From GCA-001735895 sp964488685 (GTDB lineage: Bacteria > Pseudomonadota > Gammaproteobacteria > GCA-001735895): a DNA stretch of 43,761 bases. The notes beneath the pieces were generated by a model. That model saw only the letters and a list, made by a program, of their open reading frames with translations, made no database searches and was not told the origin of the DNA. The position numbers and the translations under genes are program-made. Of the stretch, positions 9,033 through 16,513 are shown one piece after another (the stretch's first letter is position 1; each line of letters opens with the position of its first letter). Location of the stretch: NCBI GenBank assembly GCA_964488685.1, contig CAZAVY010000012.1:1-43761 (forward strand). Direction: 5' to 3'.

Positions 9033-9776
9033 TTAAAGAATCAGGTTAATCATCGCCAGGCACAATAACACGCCAATAGCGGCGCGGCGAAATAGTTTTT
9101 CACTGGATTTACGAAAGCCGTGCGAGCCGATCCAGGTACCTAGCAAATAGGTTGCCGCACCGGGCGCGGCGACGATGGTGTCATCTATACCGGTGGTACC
9201 GCTCGTGACCGAAATCAACGCAAACCCAAGCACTGTAAAAAACGACCAGGATATGATCAGGGTGCGCCCCTGATTCTTGTCGTAGGGTCCGAGCAGGATG
9301 AAAACGACTGCAACCAACGCAATGTAGGTGCCACCAAAGACGATGCCGGAGCAAATGCCGACGAATACCAGCCACGAGGTTGTCATCGGATGTTGGTAAC
9401 GACAGCCTATCAACATCATCACGCAGGCGGTGGCAATAATCAGCGCCATCGCGCGCTTCATCCAGCTCGGGTCGAGTTCCAGCAGCGCCCAATGCCCGAG
9501 TGGCATGGAGATCAGCGTCGGAATAACCATACAGGCAGTAGCACGCCAGTCGATTTGTCGGTAAACCGCCTTGAACAGGTAAACACTGGCGATAAAGTCC
9601 ACCACCAGTATCTTGGAGACGATGCTATAGGGGGTAAAAAACAGGGTCATAATGGCGAGGATAAAGGCCGGTCCGCCGAAACCGGTGAACCCGCGGATCA
9701 AACCCGCGCCGAAGGCGACGATGGCGATGATCGCCATACCGGGCTCGCCGCTGAAATTAATTTCGAGGAAGTTCAT
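9033..9776 (-). CDS. TauE/SafE family membrane permease (247 aa)
   Basis: Integral membrane protein with about seven or eight hydrophobic helices (for example MAIIAIVAFGAGLIRGFTGFG and SWLVFVGICSGIVFGG). The duplicated Gly-rich G-x-R-G-F-T-G-F-G-G-P motif near the N terminus (about residues 23-40) is typical of the TauE/SafE (DUF81) sulfite/anion exporter family. The substrate cannot be read from sequence; relatives export sulfite, sulfoacetate or organic anions. It is the last member of the leftward hut-strand series, 33 bp after yrbL, so it may be co-transcribed with hutFHG. Whether it moves a histidine-pathway product is inference only. Confidence 0.88.
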   Translation of the reverse strand: MNFLEINFSGEPGMAIIAIVAFGAGLIRGFTGFGGPAFILAIMTLFFTPYSIVSKILVVDFIASVYLFKAVYRQIDWRATACMVIPTLISMPLGHWALLELDPSWMKRAMALIIATACVMMLIGCRYQHPMTTSWLVFVGICSGIVFGGTYIALVAVVFILLGPYDKNQGRTLIISWSFFTVLGFALISVTSGTTGIDDTIVAAPGAATYLLGTWIGSHGFRKSSEKLFRRAAIGVLLCLAMINLIL

Positions 9777-9809
9777 GAGGGCAGTATCGCGACTTGGTAC
9801 GGGGCTTGT

Positions 9810-10418
9810 TTATTTCTGACTAGACTGTGATTCCGGAGTGCTTGCCTGGCATTGCAGGCGCACTTCCCGGGTGCTATAAACCCGGGTAATGAAGCGATTC
9901 CAGCGACGTCGAATCTTGCGTCGTACCAGCGAGGGAAACAGGTCGAGCCAATCCAGGGCGACGACGTCGCCGAGGCCGTCAATTGCGATCAGACGGCCGC
10001 TGCCGGCGTTGATCTTTTGAAACAACAGGTTACCAATCGACAGGTCGTGATTGAAAATAATCAGGTTGTTCAAAAATGATTGTTTCACATCATCGAGACA
10101 AGGCTCGAACTCCTCTATCGGATAGCCCTGCGCGAGGTACCAGTTCAGTGGACGGGATATTTCGCCATCGTAGTTTCGAATCAGGTCGACAACAATTCCA
10201 CGTCCGAGGTTGGTATCGCAGAGGCCGTAAAATCTCGGAATATGCTGATCGTCAATCCCGCCACGTTTCTGTAGCTTGCGATAAAACTTGATCTCGCGCT
10301 GAGACTGTTGGCTGTTCACGCCAACTGAAATCTTGATTGCCTTGAGTGGGTTGTCGGGGTGAACATAACATTCGCGTTCTTTACCCTTGCCGATGGGGTC
10401 TGTGGTGATTTGCAGCAT
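9810..10418 (-). CDS. yrbL: YrbL family protein (kinase-like fold)
   Basis: This 202-residue protein matches the PhoP-regulatory-network YrbL family: the opening PIGKGKERECYVHPDNPLKA-IKIS resembles a kinase nucleotide loop, FNHDLSIGNLLFQ resembles the HxD-x4-N catalytic loop, and IDGLGD resembles the metal-binding Asp segment. It is therefore a degenerate small-molecule or protein kinase-like fold whose substrate is unknown. It starts 15 bp after hutG stops, on the same strand, so it is likely part of that transcript. In enterobacteria the gene is linked to Mg-responsive PhoP control; nothing in this window shows such control. Confidence 0.85.
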   Translation of the reverse strand: MLQITTDPIGKGKERECYVHPDNPLKAIKISVGVNSQQSQREIKFYRKLQKRGGIDDQHIPRFYGLCDTNLGRGIVVDLIRNYDGEISRPLNWYLAQGYPIEEFEPCLDDVKQSFLNNLIIFNHDLSIGNLLFQKINAGSGRLIAIDGLGDVVALDWLDLFPSLVRRKIRRRWNRFITRVYSTREVRLQCQASTPESQSSQK

Positions 10419-10432
10419 TTGTCGTGAAGGTT

Positions 10433-11215
10433 TCAGGTCAGGATGGTTGACAGGTTTTTCAGCACATCGGCAAGAGTAACACGAAGCTTGTCCGCCTTGT
10501 CGTCATCGTAATTCCAGGGTGCTTGTTCATGCATATAGGTACATTGTGCAAGTTCCATCTGGATACTGTGAAATCCGCGCTCCGGCTCACCATAGTGACG
10601 GGTAGTCCAGCCCCCCTTGAAGCGGCCATTTGTAACGCTGCAATAATCGCGAGCCGTGGCGCATACCGCTTCCGCCACGGTCTCAAACCGCTGGTCGCAA
10701 CTGGCGCCATTATTGGTGCCGATATTGAAGTCGGGCAGCCTGCCACTGAATAAATAGGGTACCAGTGACCGTATCGAGTGACAGTCGTACAGTATCGCGT
10801 AGCCGTGAATTTGATGAATGCGTGCGAGTTGCTCACCTATTGCATCGTGATAGGGCTGATGGTAGCGCTGCTGACGTTCAATTATCTCGTCGGCAGAGGG
10901 CGTTTGCCCCTCGAGGTAAATTTCGATGCCGTCGAAGGTCGTGGTCGGACAAAGACTGGTTGTGTTTTCCCCGGGGTATAGCGATTGGTCGGCGGGATCG
11001 CGGTTGGCATCGATGACGTAGCGATGCACCGGGGTCGAGACGATGGTGACATCGTCGAGTAAACCGGCATAAAGGCGGCTGATATGCCAGTCGGTGTCGG
11101 CTCGTGCCTGGCCTTGCTGATTGAGCCGGGCTTCTATGGATACGGGGATCTCGGTGCCGCCATGAGGTTGGGCAAGCAGTAGCGGGCTGTTACCTGCTGC
11201 TACCGATGGTTTCAT
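10433..11215 (-). CDS. hutG: N-formylglutamate deformylase
   Basis: Final enzyme of the five-step histidine route: hydrolyses N-formyl-L-glutamate to glutamate and formate. Family features are visible: QPHGGTEIP near residue 17 (metal-binding His and Glu), YVIDANRDPADQSLYPG, and LYDCHSIRS near residue 147. Length 260 is close to the family's 260-270. Its ATG overlaps the hutH stop by four bases, so the two are translationally coupled. The neighbour hutF supplies its substrate, which confirms the formylglutamase rather than the formiminoglutamase form of HutG. Confidence 0.95.
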   Translation of the reverse strand: MKPSVAAGNSPLLLAQPHGGTEIPVSIEARLNQQGQARADTDWHISRLYAGLLDDVTIVSTPVHRYVIDANRDPADQSLYPGENTTSLCPTTTFDGIEIYLEGQTPSADEIIERQQRYHQPYHDAIGEQLARIHQIHGYAILYDCHSIRSLVPYLFSGRLPDFNIGTNNGASCDQRFETVAEAVCATARDYCSVTNGRFKGGWTTRHYGEPERGFHSIQMELAQCTYMHEQAPWNYDDDKADKLRVTLADVLKNLSTILT

Positions 11216-12759
11216 GGCTGGAGTCGTGGTAGCAAACCTTTGTCACCGAGTGAGGCGATGATAGCGCAATCCCGTACCAGTATCTTCACCGCCGCGATGT
11301 CATCGGCAAGGTAACGATCGCCTACTAGCGGTGCCACTTGCTCGCGTATTGTTTTCATCACCCGGGTCAAACGTTTACTGGTTTTTAGCGGGCCCCGGAG
11401 TTCAACTCCCTGGGTAGCGATCAATAGTTCGATCGCAATGATATGGGCCAGGTTATGATTCATTTTGTTGAGTCGACGAGCCGCGTGGCAGGCCATAGAC
11501 ACGTGGTCTTCCTGGTTGGCGCTGGTCGGGGTCGAGTCGATCGAACAGGGCATGGCGCGTTGTTTGTTTTCGGCCATCAAAGCCGCTGCGGTGACTTCTG
11601 CGATCATGAAACCCGAGTTAAGACCGGGGTCGGGAGATAAAAATGCCGGTAACCCGTAATTCTGTGCCGGGTCAACCGTGGTCGCGATTCGCCGTTCGGC
11701 GATAGAACCCATTTCGGCAATCGCCAGCGCGCATTGATCGGCGCCAAATGCAACCGGTTCGGCGTGAAAGTTACCACCCGACAGAATCGAGCCGTCTTCA
11801 ACTACGATTATCGGGTTGTCGGTGACCGCGTTGGCTTCGATTTCCAGCATTTGTGCAACCTGGCGAAACTGATCAATGCAGGCGCCCATAACCTGTGGCT
11901 GGCAACGGATGCTGTAAGGGTCCTGTACCCGTTCGTCGTGTTCGCGATGAGATTCACGAATCGCCGAGCCATCGAGTAGTGAACGCAGGCTCAAGGCCGC
12001 ATCGATCTGGCCCGGAAGTCCTCGTAGCGCGTGAATTTCGGATCTGTACGGCTGTGTCGATCCCATTAACGCATCGGTGGTCAAGGCGCCGGAAATCAGC
12101 GTGGTTTGCGCCAGGCTCCAGGCATCGAACAGGCTCGCCAGCGCGAGCGCGGTTGATACCTGGGTGCCATTGATCATGCCCAGACCTTCCTTTGGACCCA
12201 GTTCCAGCGGTTCCAGTTTGGCCGCTTTCAGCGCCTTTGCCGCAGGCATTTTCTGGCCTTGAAAAAAGACATAACCTTCGCCGATCATGACCGCGGTCAA
12301 ATGTGCCAGCGGGGCGAGGTCACCCGATGCCCCGACCGAACCCTGCCCCGGTATCACCGGTATCAGTTCGAGTTCGAGCAAGGCTTGCAAGTGCAAAATG
12401 AGTTGCCAGCTTACTCCGGAGGCACCGCGGCCCAGGGAAAGCATTTTCAATACGATGACCAGGCGCACTATGGCAGGGGTTAACGGCTCTCCGACACCGC
12501 AACAATGCGACAGGATCAGGTTGCGCTGCAGCTGTGAAGTGTGTTCCGCGGGAATGCGGGTACTGGCGAGATTGCCGAAACCGGTGTTGATGCCGTAAAC
12601 GGGTTCATCCCCCTGTGATGCTATTGCCACGATCTCGGCAGCGGCGTCGACACGAGCTTTACAAGAGGGGTCGATTTGTACCTTTGCATCTTCGCGATAG
12701 ATCCGGCGCAAGTCGGTAAGGCGCGCCTCACCGGGAGTTAGTGACAGAGCTTTGGCCAA
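11212..12759 (-). CDS. hutH: Histidine ammonia-lyase
   Basis: Deaminates L-histidine to trans-urocanate. The Ala-Ser-Gly triad that cyclises into the MIO electrophile is in GSVGASGDLAPLAH near residue 142, the position usual for histidases. Also visible are YGINTGFGNLAS near residue 53 and the C-terminal QEDHVSMACHAARRL, which separates histidase from phenylalanine ammonia-lyase. The length of 515 residues is standard. It lies 11 bp after hutF and overlaps hutG, forming a compact hutF-hutH-hutG operon. Confidence 0.97.
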   Translation of the reverse strand: MAKALSLTPGEARLTDLRRIYREDAKVQIDPSCKARVDAAAEIVAIASQGDEPVYGINTGFGNLASTRIPAEHTSQLQRNLILSHCCGVGEPLTPAIVRLVIVLKMLSLGRGASGVSWQLILHLQALLELELIPVIPGQGSVGASGDLAPLAHLTAVMIGEGYVFFQGQKMPAAKALKAAKLEPLELGPKEGLGMINGTQVSTALALASLFDAWSLAQTTLISGALTTDALMGSTQPYRSEIHALRGLPGQIDAALSLRSLLDGSAIRESHREHDERVQDPYSIRCQPQVMGACIDQFRQVAQMLEIEANAVTDNPIIVVEDGSILSGGNFHAEPVAFGADQCALAIAEMGSIAERRIATTVDPAQNYGLPAFLSPDPGLNSGFMIAEVTAAALMAENKQRAMPCSIDSTPTSANQEDHVSMACHAARRLNKMNHNLAHIIAIELLIATQGVELRGPLKTSKRLTRVMKTIREQVAPLVGDRYLADDIAAVKILVRDCAIIASLGDKGLLPRLQP

Positions 12760-12770
12760 TGCAGCATCCC

Positions 12771-14135
12771 CTATAGTGCCAGCTGATTGAGCGTGGCGCG
12801 GTAATTGTTTTCGATGTTGTCTTCATCGGCGTGATGACCATCATCGATAACTTTGATGCCGCCGATGTAAACATCCAGTACCAGATTTGTGTTGCCGGAG
12901 AAAATCCAGCTATCGAGCAATTCATCCTCGCGGCGTCGGTAAAGGCGGGGGTGTTGTGAATCCAGCACCACGAAATCGGCGCGGTAACCAGTCGCGATTC
13001 TACCGATGTCGCGCCCGCAGGCCTGGGCGCCGCCAAGCAACGCGCCCTCGAGCAGGTTACGACCGGTACTCGCGAACGCGTTTGAAACCAGCACATTGCG
13101 GCTACCCGATTGCAGGCGCATGCCATACTCGAGCCAGCGCAGCTCTTCTACCGGGTCGATCGAAATTTGGCTGTCGGAACCGATTGCCCAATGTCCTTTT
13201 TGCGCCAGGTATTCGCTAGCATTGAAAAAGCCATCGCCGAGGTTGGCTTCGGTGGTTGGGCACAACCCGGCGACACATCCGCTATTTGCCATGATCGAGG
13301 TTTCAGTCGGGTTCATGTGCGTGGCGTGAATCAGGCACCAGCCTCGATCGACATCGAATTTGTCAAGCAGCCATTCGACCGGGCGCTTTCCGCTCCAGAT
13401 CAGGCAATCTTCGACTTCTTTGATCTGTTCGGCCAGGTGCAGGTGAATCGCGGCGAGGCCGTCGAGTGAGGTAATAACCTCGAATAACAATTCCTGACTG
13501 ATGGCGCGCAATGAATGCGGTGCGATCCCGACCGAGCAATTTGGATCGCCAGCCGATGCGCGCTGGAGGGTTTTAACAATATCGATAAAACCATCGGCAT
13601 CATTCAGAAACCGTTTTTGAGCATCCAGGGGCGCGGCGCAGCCGAAACCGCCATATCGATAGAGAACGGGTAGCGCGGTAAAACCGATCCCGGTCTGTCG
13701 AGCCGCCTGCAGACATTGCAAACTCATTTCCGCGCGGCTGTCATAAGCCTTACCGTCAATTGCATGGTGCAGGTACTGGAATTCCCCGACGCAACCATAT
13801 CCGGCCTTGAGCATCTCCAGATAAAGCTGGGCCGCAATATGGAACAGCTGCTCGGGCTGGATGCGCTCCAGGTAGTGGTACATCACTTTGCGCCAGATCC
13901 AGAAACTGTCCCCGGTATCACCGGCACATTCGCCAAGACCCGACATTGCGCGTTGGTGCGCATGTGAATGCACGTTTGGAATCGCCGGGATCAGAACCTC
14001 GACCCTGTCGCCATCGATATAGGGAGTGTCCGGCAAAATCGTGGCGATATCGCCCGCCGCGTCGATGGTGATTTCAACTGAATCTGTCCAGCCATCCGCC
14101 AGCAATGCCGAGGCAGCCCAGATCTTGCCTTTCAT
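12771..14135 (-). CDS. hutF: Formimidoylglutamate deiminase
   Basis: Amidohydrolase-fold zinc enzyme that deiminates N-formimino-L-glutamate to N-formyl-L-glutamate and ammonia. Metal ligands are in IPNVHSHAHQRAMSG (His at 56, 58 and 60), with later metal or catalytic residues in IHLHLAEQ and IHATHMNPTE and the Asp in AIGSDSQISIDP. At 454 residues it matches HutF rather than the shorter imidazolonepropionase HutI encoded on the other strand. It is the first gene of the leftward operon, and its start lies 40 bp from the HutC-type operator at 14176-14195. Confidence 0.95.
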   Translation of the reverse strand: MKGKIWAASALLADGWTDSVEITIDAAGDIATILPDTPYIDGDRVEVLIPAIPNVHSHAHQRAMSGLGECAGDTGDSFWIWRKVMYHYLERIQPEQLFHIAAQLYLEMLKAGYGCVGEFQYLHHAIDGKAYDSRAEMSLQCLQAARQTGIGFTALPVLYRYGGFGCAAPLDAQKRFLNDADGFIDIVKTLQRASAGDPNCSVGIAPHSLRAISQELLFEVITSLDGLAAIHLHLAEQIKEVEDCLIWSGKRPVEWLLDKFDVDRGWCLIHATHMNPTETSIMANSGCVAGLCPTTEANLGDGFFNASEYLAQKGHWAIGSDSQISIDPVEELRWLEYGMRLQSGSRNVLVSNAFASTGRNLLEGALLGGAQACGRDIGRIATGYRADFVVLDSQHPRLYRRREDELLDSWIFSGNTNLVLDVYIGGIKVIDDGHHADEDNIENNYRATLNQLAL

Positions 14136-14175
14136 AAGTGAACCCGCCTTGCAAATGCGCTTAAATCAGCGTAGC

Positions 14176-14195
14176 ATACTTGTATATACAAGTAT
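14176..14195. promoter_or_regulatory. HutC-type operator, perfect 20-bp palindrome
   Basis: ATACTTGTATATACAAGTAT is a perfect 10+10 inverted repeat containing the TGTA-N2-TACA core known for HutC repressor sites. It lies between hutF (start 14135, leftward) and hutI (rightward), and hutC is two genes away. On the minus strand its flank also provides TATACT, a good -10 for hutF, so repressor binding should block RNA polymerase there (inference). Urocanate is the usual inducer of HutC. Confidence 0.85.
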
Positions 14196-14273
14196 AGCGC
14201 ACGATTTACCTGGTGAACACCCCTGAAACCCGGGATCTTGCTGAGTTAAAGGGGCGATACCACGCATCGGAGC

Positions 14274-14293
14274 ACCGCAGAAAGTGCGGTTTT
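14274..14293 (+). other. Hairpin in the hutI leader, weak terminator or attenuator candidate
   Basis: ACCGCA (14274-14279) and TGCGGT (14285-14290) form a 6-bp stem around GAAAG, followed by TTT. The T-run is too short for a confident terminator. The rest of 14200-14385 shows no convincing gene. Confidence 0.3.
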
Positions 14294-14384
14294 AACCCGC
14301 ATATTGTAAGCAAGCGGCGCTACAATTTGAATCCAGCAATTACAGGCATTTTACATGCTATCAACAAAATCCCGCTTGCAGCTG

Positions 14385-14488
14385 TGCAAAGTCGGAGCAA
14401 AAATTGGTCAGGAGTACGACCGCACCCCGTTTCGAACCTGTTTTCCGGAATCCGCCCCGGGTTTCGCTTTCCTCATGCAATAGGCAGG
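14385..14488 (+). repeat. Dispersed repeat, copy A (upstream of hutI)
   Basis: This region resembles 24985-25075, upstream of moeA. Both share TGCAAAGT at the left, then CCCG-TTT...GACC-TGTTT-CCG-A-TCCGCCCC-GG-TTCGCT--C-TCATG-A-TA-GCAGG, by eye about 70% identical over the right-hand 64 bp. Each copy ends about 20 bp before a gene's start codon. Nature unknown; an old palindromic or REP-like element is possible. Confidence 0.45.
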
Positions 14489-14506
14489 TTAAAGGTGTAC
14501 CTTTAA
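14489..14506 (+). promoter_or_regulatory. Inverted repeat covering the hutI ribosome site and start
   Basis: TTAAAGGTGTACCTTTAA is an 8+8 inverted repeat with a 2-bp centre. In RNA it would fold as a 7-bp stem with a TGTA loop. It contains the likely Shine-Dalgarno AAAGG (14491-14495) and the A of the hutI ATG. It could limit hutI translation or be a DNA-binding site; the core differs from the HutC TGTA-N2-TACA pattern. Confidence 0.4.
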
Positions 14507-15732
14507 TGTCTCAAACCTTGTTTACCAACGCGACCATTGCCTGTATGGATGGAGATTCAGGGTACGGTATCCGCACCAACGCGGCCCTGCTGGTCGAGGC
14601 CGATAAAATTGCCTGGACCGGACCGATGACCGAGTGTCCGAGGGTAAATGCCGAGATTGTTGATTGCGAGCAACGCCTGTTAACCCCCGGATTGATCGAT
14701 TGCCACACCCACCTGGTGTATGGCGGCGATCGTGCCGACGAGTTTGAACAACGCCTCGAGGGTGTGAGCTACGCCGACATCGCCGCCGCGGGTGGGGGCA
14801 TTGTTGCGACCGTGAATGCGACCCGGGCAGCGACCGAAGATCAGCTTTTCGAACAGGCGCTACCGCGGGTGCAGCAGTTGTTGAGCGAAGGGGTGACCAC
14901 ACTCGAAATTAAATCAGGCTATGGGCTCGACTGCGACAATGAAATCAAAATGCTACGCGTCGCAGCAAAGCTCGGATCCAGGCTCGGCCTGCGCCTGCAA
15001 AAAACCTTCCTGGGTGCGCATGCTTTACCACCTGAATACGAAGCACGAAGCGACGACTACATTACCCTGATTTGTGATGAAATGCTGCCACGGGTGCAGG
15101 CCGAAGGCCTGGTCGATGCGGTCGATGTGTTCATCGAGTCTATCGGCTTCACGCTTGAGCAGGGTGAACGGGTATTGGCTACCGCGCAGCGACTCGGTTT
15201 ACCGATTAAAGCGCACGTCGAGCAGCTTACCGATCTGGGAGGCGCCGCGATGGCCGCCGCGCGAGGTGCGCTGTCGGTCGATCACCTCGAATACCTACGC
15301 CACAGCGATGTCGCAAAAATTGCTCAAACCGAAACTGTGGCAGTGCTATTGCCGGGCGCTTTCTATGTTTTACGAGAACAACAATTGCCCCCGATTGCGG
15401 CGTTGCGTGAGCACCGGGTTCCAATCGCGCTTGCCAGCGATGCCAATCCGGGTAGCTCGCCGGTCCATTCGCTATTATTGATTATGAATATGGCCTGCAC
15501 TTTGTTTCGCCTGACGCCGGCAGAAGCGTTGCGCGGGGTTACTCTGAACGCGGCCAGGGCGCTGGGTATGGCGCAGTATATCGGTTCGCTCGAACCCGGC
15601 AAGCAGGCCGATATCGTCATGTGGGACGTCGAGCGGCCGTCGTTGCTCAGTTATCGAATCGGAATGAATCCCTGCGTGGCGGTTATGCAGGACGGAAAAT
15701 GGCGTGATTCGAGTCGACAGGTGGCAGCGTGA
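14506..15732 (+). CDS. hutI: Imidazolonepropionase
   Basis: Hydrolyses 4-imidazolone-5-propionate to N-formimino-L-glutamate. The amidohydrolase metal motif IDCHTHLVYGGDRADEF is near residue 63; GGGIVATVNATRAA, LEIKSGYGLD, KAHVEQL, SVDHLEYL and ASDANPGS follow in the family's order. The frame is open 34 codons further upstream, but ATG 14506 is chosen: it gives MSQTLFTNATIACMDG, a family-like N terminus and the usual length of about 408, and has AAAGG before it. The stop overlaps the GTG of hutC, so the repressor is coupled to this gene. First gene of the rightward hutI-hutC-hutU set. Confidence 0.95.
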   Translation: MSQTLFTNATIACMDGDSGYGIRTNAALLVEADKIAWTGPMTECPRVNAEIVDCEQRLLTPGLIDCHTHLVYGGDRADEFEQRLEGVSYADIAAAGGGIVATVNATRAATEDQLFEQALPRVQQLLSEGVTTLEIKSGYGLDCDNEIKMLRVAAKLGSRLGLRLQKTFLGAHALPPEYEARSDDYITLICDEMLPRVQAEGLVDAVDVFIESIGFTLEQGERVLATAQRLGLPIKAHVEQLTDLGGAAMAAARGALSVDHLEYLRHSDVAKIAQTETVAVLLPGAFYVLREQQLPPIAALREHRVPIALASDANPGSSPVHSLLLIMNMACTLFRLTPAEALRGVTLNAARALGMAQYIGSLEPGKQADIVMWDVERPSLLSYRIGMNPCVAVMQDGKWRDSSRQVAA

Positions 15733-16490
15733 GCGCGATTATCGACAGTTTCGACGATATCAACAAGGCTGCGCCGGAGCCAATTTACCAGCAAATCAAG
15801 AAAACCATTCAACAGCGCATTGCCTGTGGTGACTGGCCGCCAGGGCAGAAACTGCCTTCTGAAAATGATCTCGTAGTCGCGCTTGAAGTAAGCCGAATGA
15901 CGATCAACCGGGCTTTGCGTGAATTGACCCAGCAAGGCCTGATCAAGCGTGTGCACGGGCTTGGTTCTTTTGTTGCGGAAGCCCCGCGACATGCGAGCCT
16001 GATCGAGTTAAAGGATATTGCACTCGAGATCGACCGGGATGGCAAACATCACAGTTCGAAAGTGCTCGAGCTCAATTCGATTACTGCGCTGCCTGAAGTC
16101 GCAGACCAGATGCAGCTGCCCGCAGGTAGTCGGGTTTACCATCTGCGAGCCGTTCATTTCCAGGACGAGATACCGATACAACTTGAATCGCGCTATGTGA
16201 ACCCTGGGGCGATGCCTGAATTCATGGACCAGAATTTTACCGAAACTACCGCCACTGCCTACTTGTTGCAGCAATTCAAACCCGATGAAATGGAGCATCG
16301 CGTTTGCGCGGTGATGCCCGATCAGGCGGTTTGCGAACTGCTCTCGATGGCAAGCGGGCAACCCTGCCTGCAATTGACACGACGTACCTGGCACAACGAA
16401 CAGGTCGTAACCTGTGTGACCTTAACCTATCCCGGGGATCGTTATGAACTCGGTGCACGTTACGCCACTAACGAATATCAGCTGCGCTAG
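15729..16490 (+). CDS. hutC: Histidine utilization repressor HutC (GntR/HutC family)
   Basis: A GntR winged helix-turn-helix occupies residues about 18-85 (PIYQQIKKTIQQRIACGDWP, LPSENDLVVALEVSRMTINRALRELTQQGLI-RVHG-GSFVAE), followed by a UTRA ligand-binding domain to about 245, which senses urocanate in this subfamily. GTG at 15729 overlaps the hutI stop (GTGA). The GntR regulator embedded among hut genes, and the TGTA-N2-TACA palindrome between the two hut arms, support the HutC assignment over other UTRA regulators. Confidence 0.94.
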   Translation: MSAIIDSFDDINKAAPEPIYQQIKKTIQQRIACGDWPPGQKLPSENDLVVALEVSRMTINRALRELTQQGLIKRVHGLGSFVAEAPRHASLIELKDIALEIDRDGKHHSSKVLELNSITALPEVADQMQLPAGSRVYHLRAVHFQDEIPIQLESRYVNPGAMPEFMDQNFTETTATAYLLQQFKPDEMEHRVCAVMPDQAVCELLSMASGQPCLQLTRRTWHNEQVVTCVTLTYPGDRYELGARYATNEYQLR

Positions 16491-16513
16491 CAGCCAAGCC
16501 CGAGAAAAATAAA

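Noticed and set aside
14404..14505. 34-residue N-terminal extension of HutI
   Set aside because: It overlaps the same repeat and lacks family resemblance; ATG 14506 has a ribosome site.
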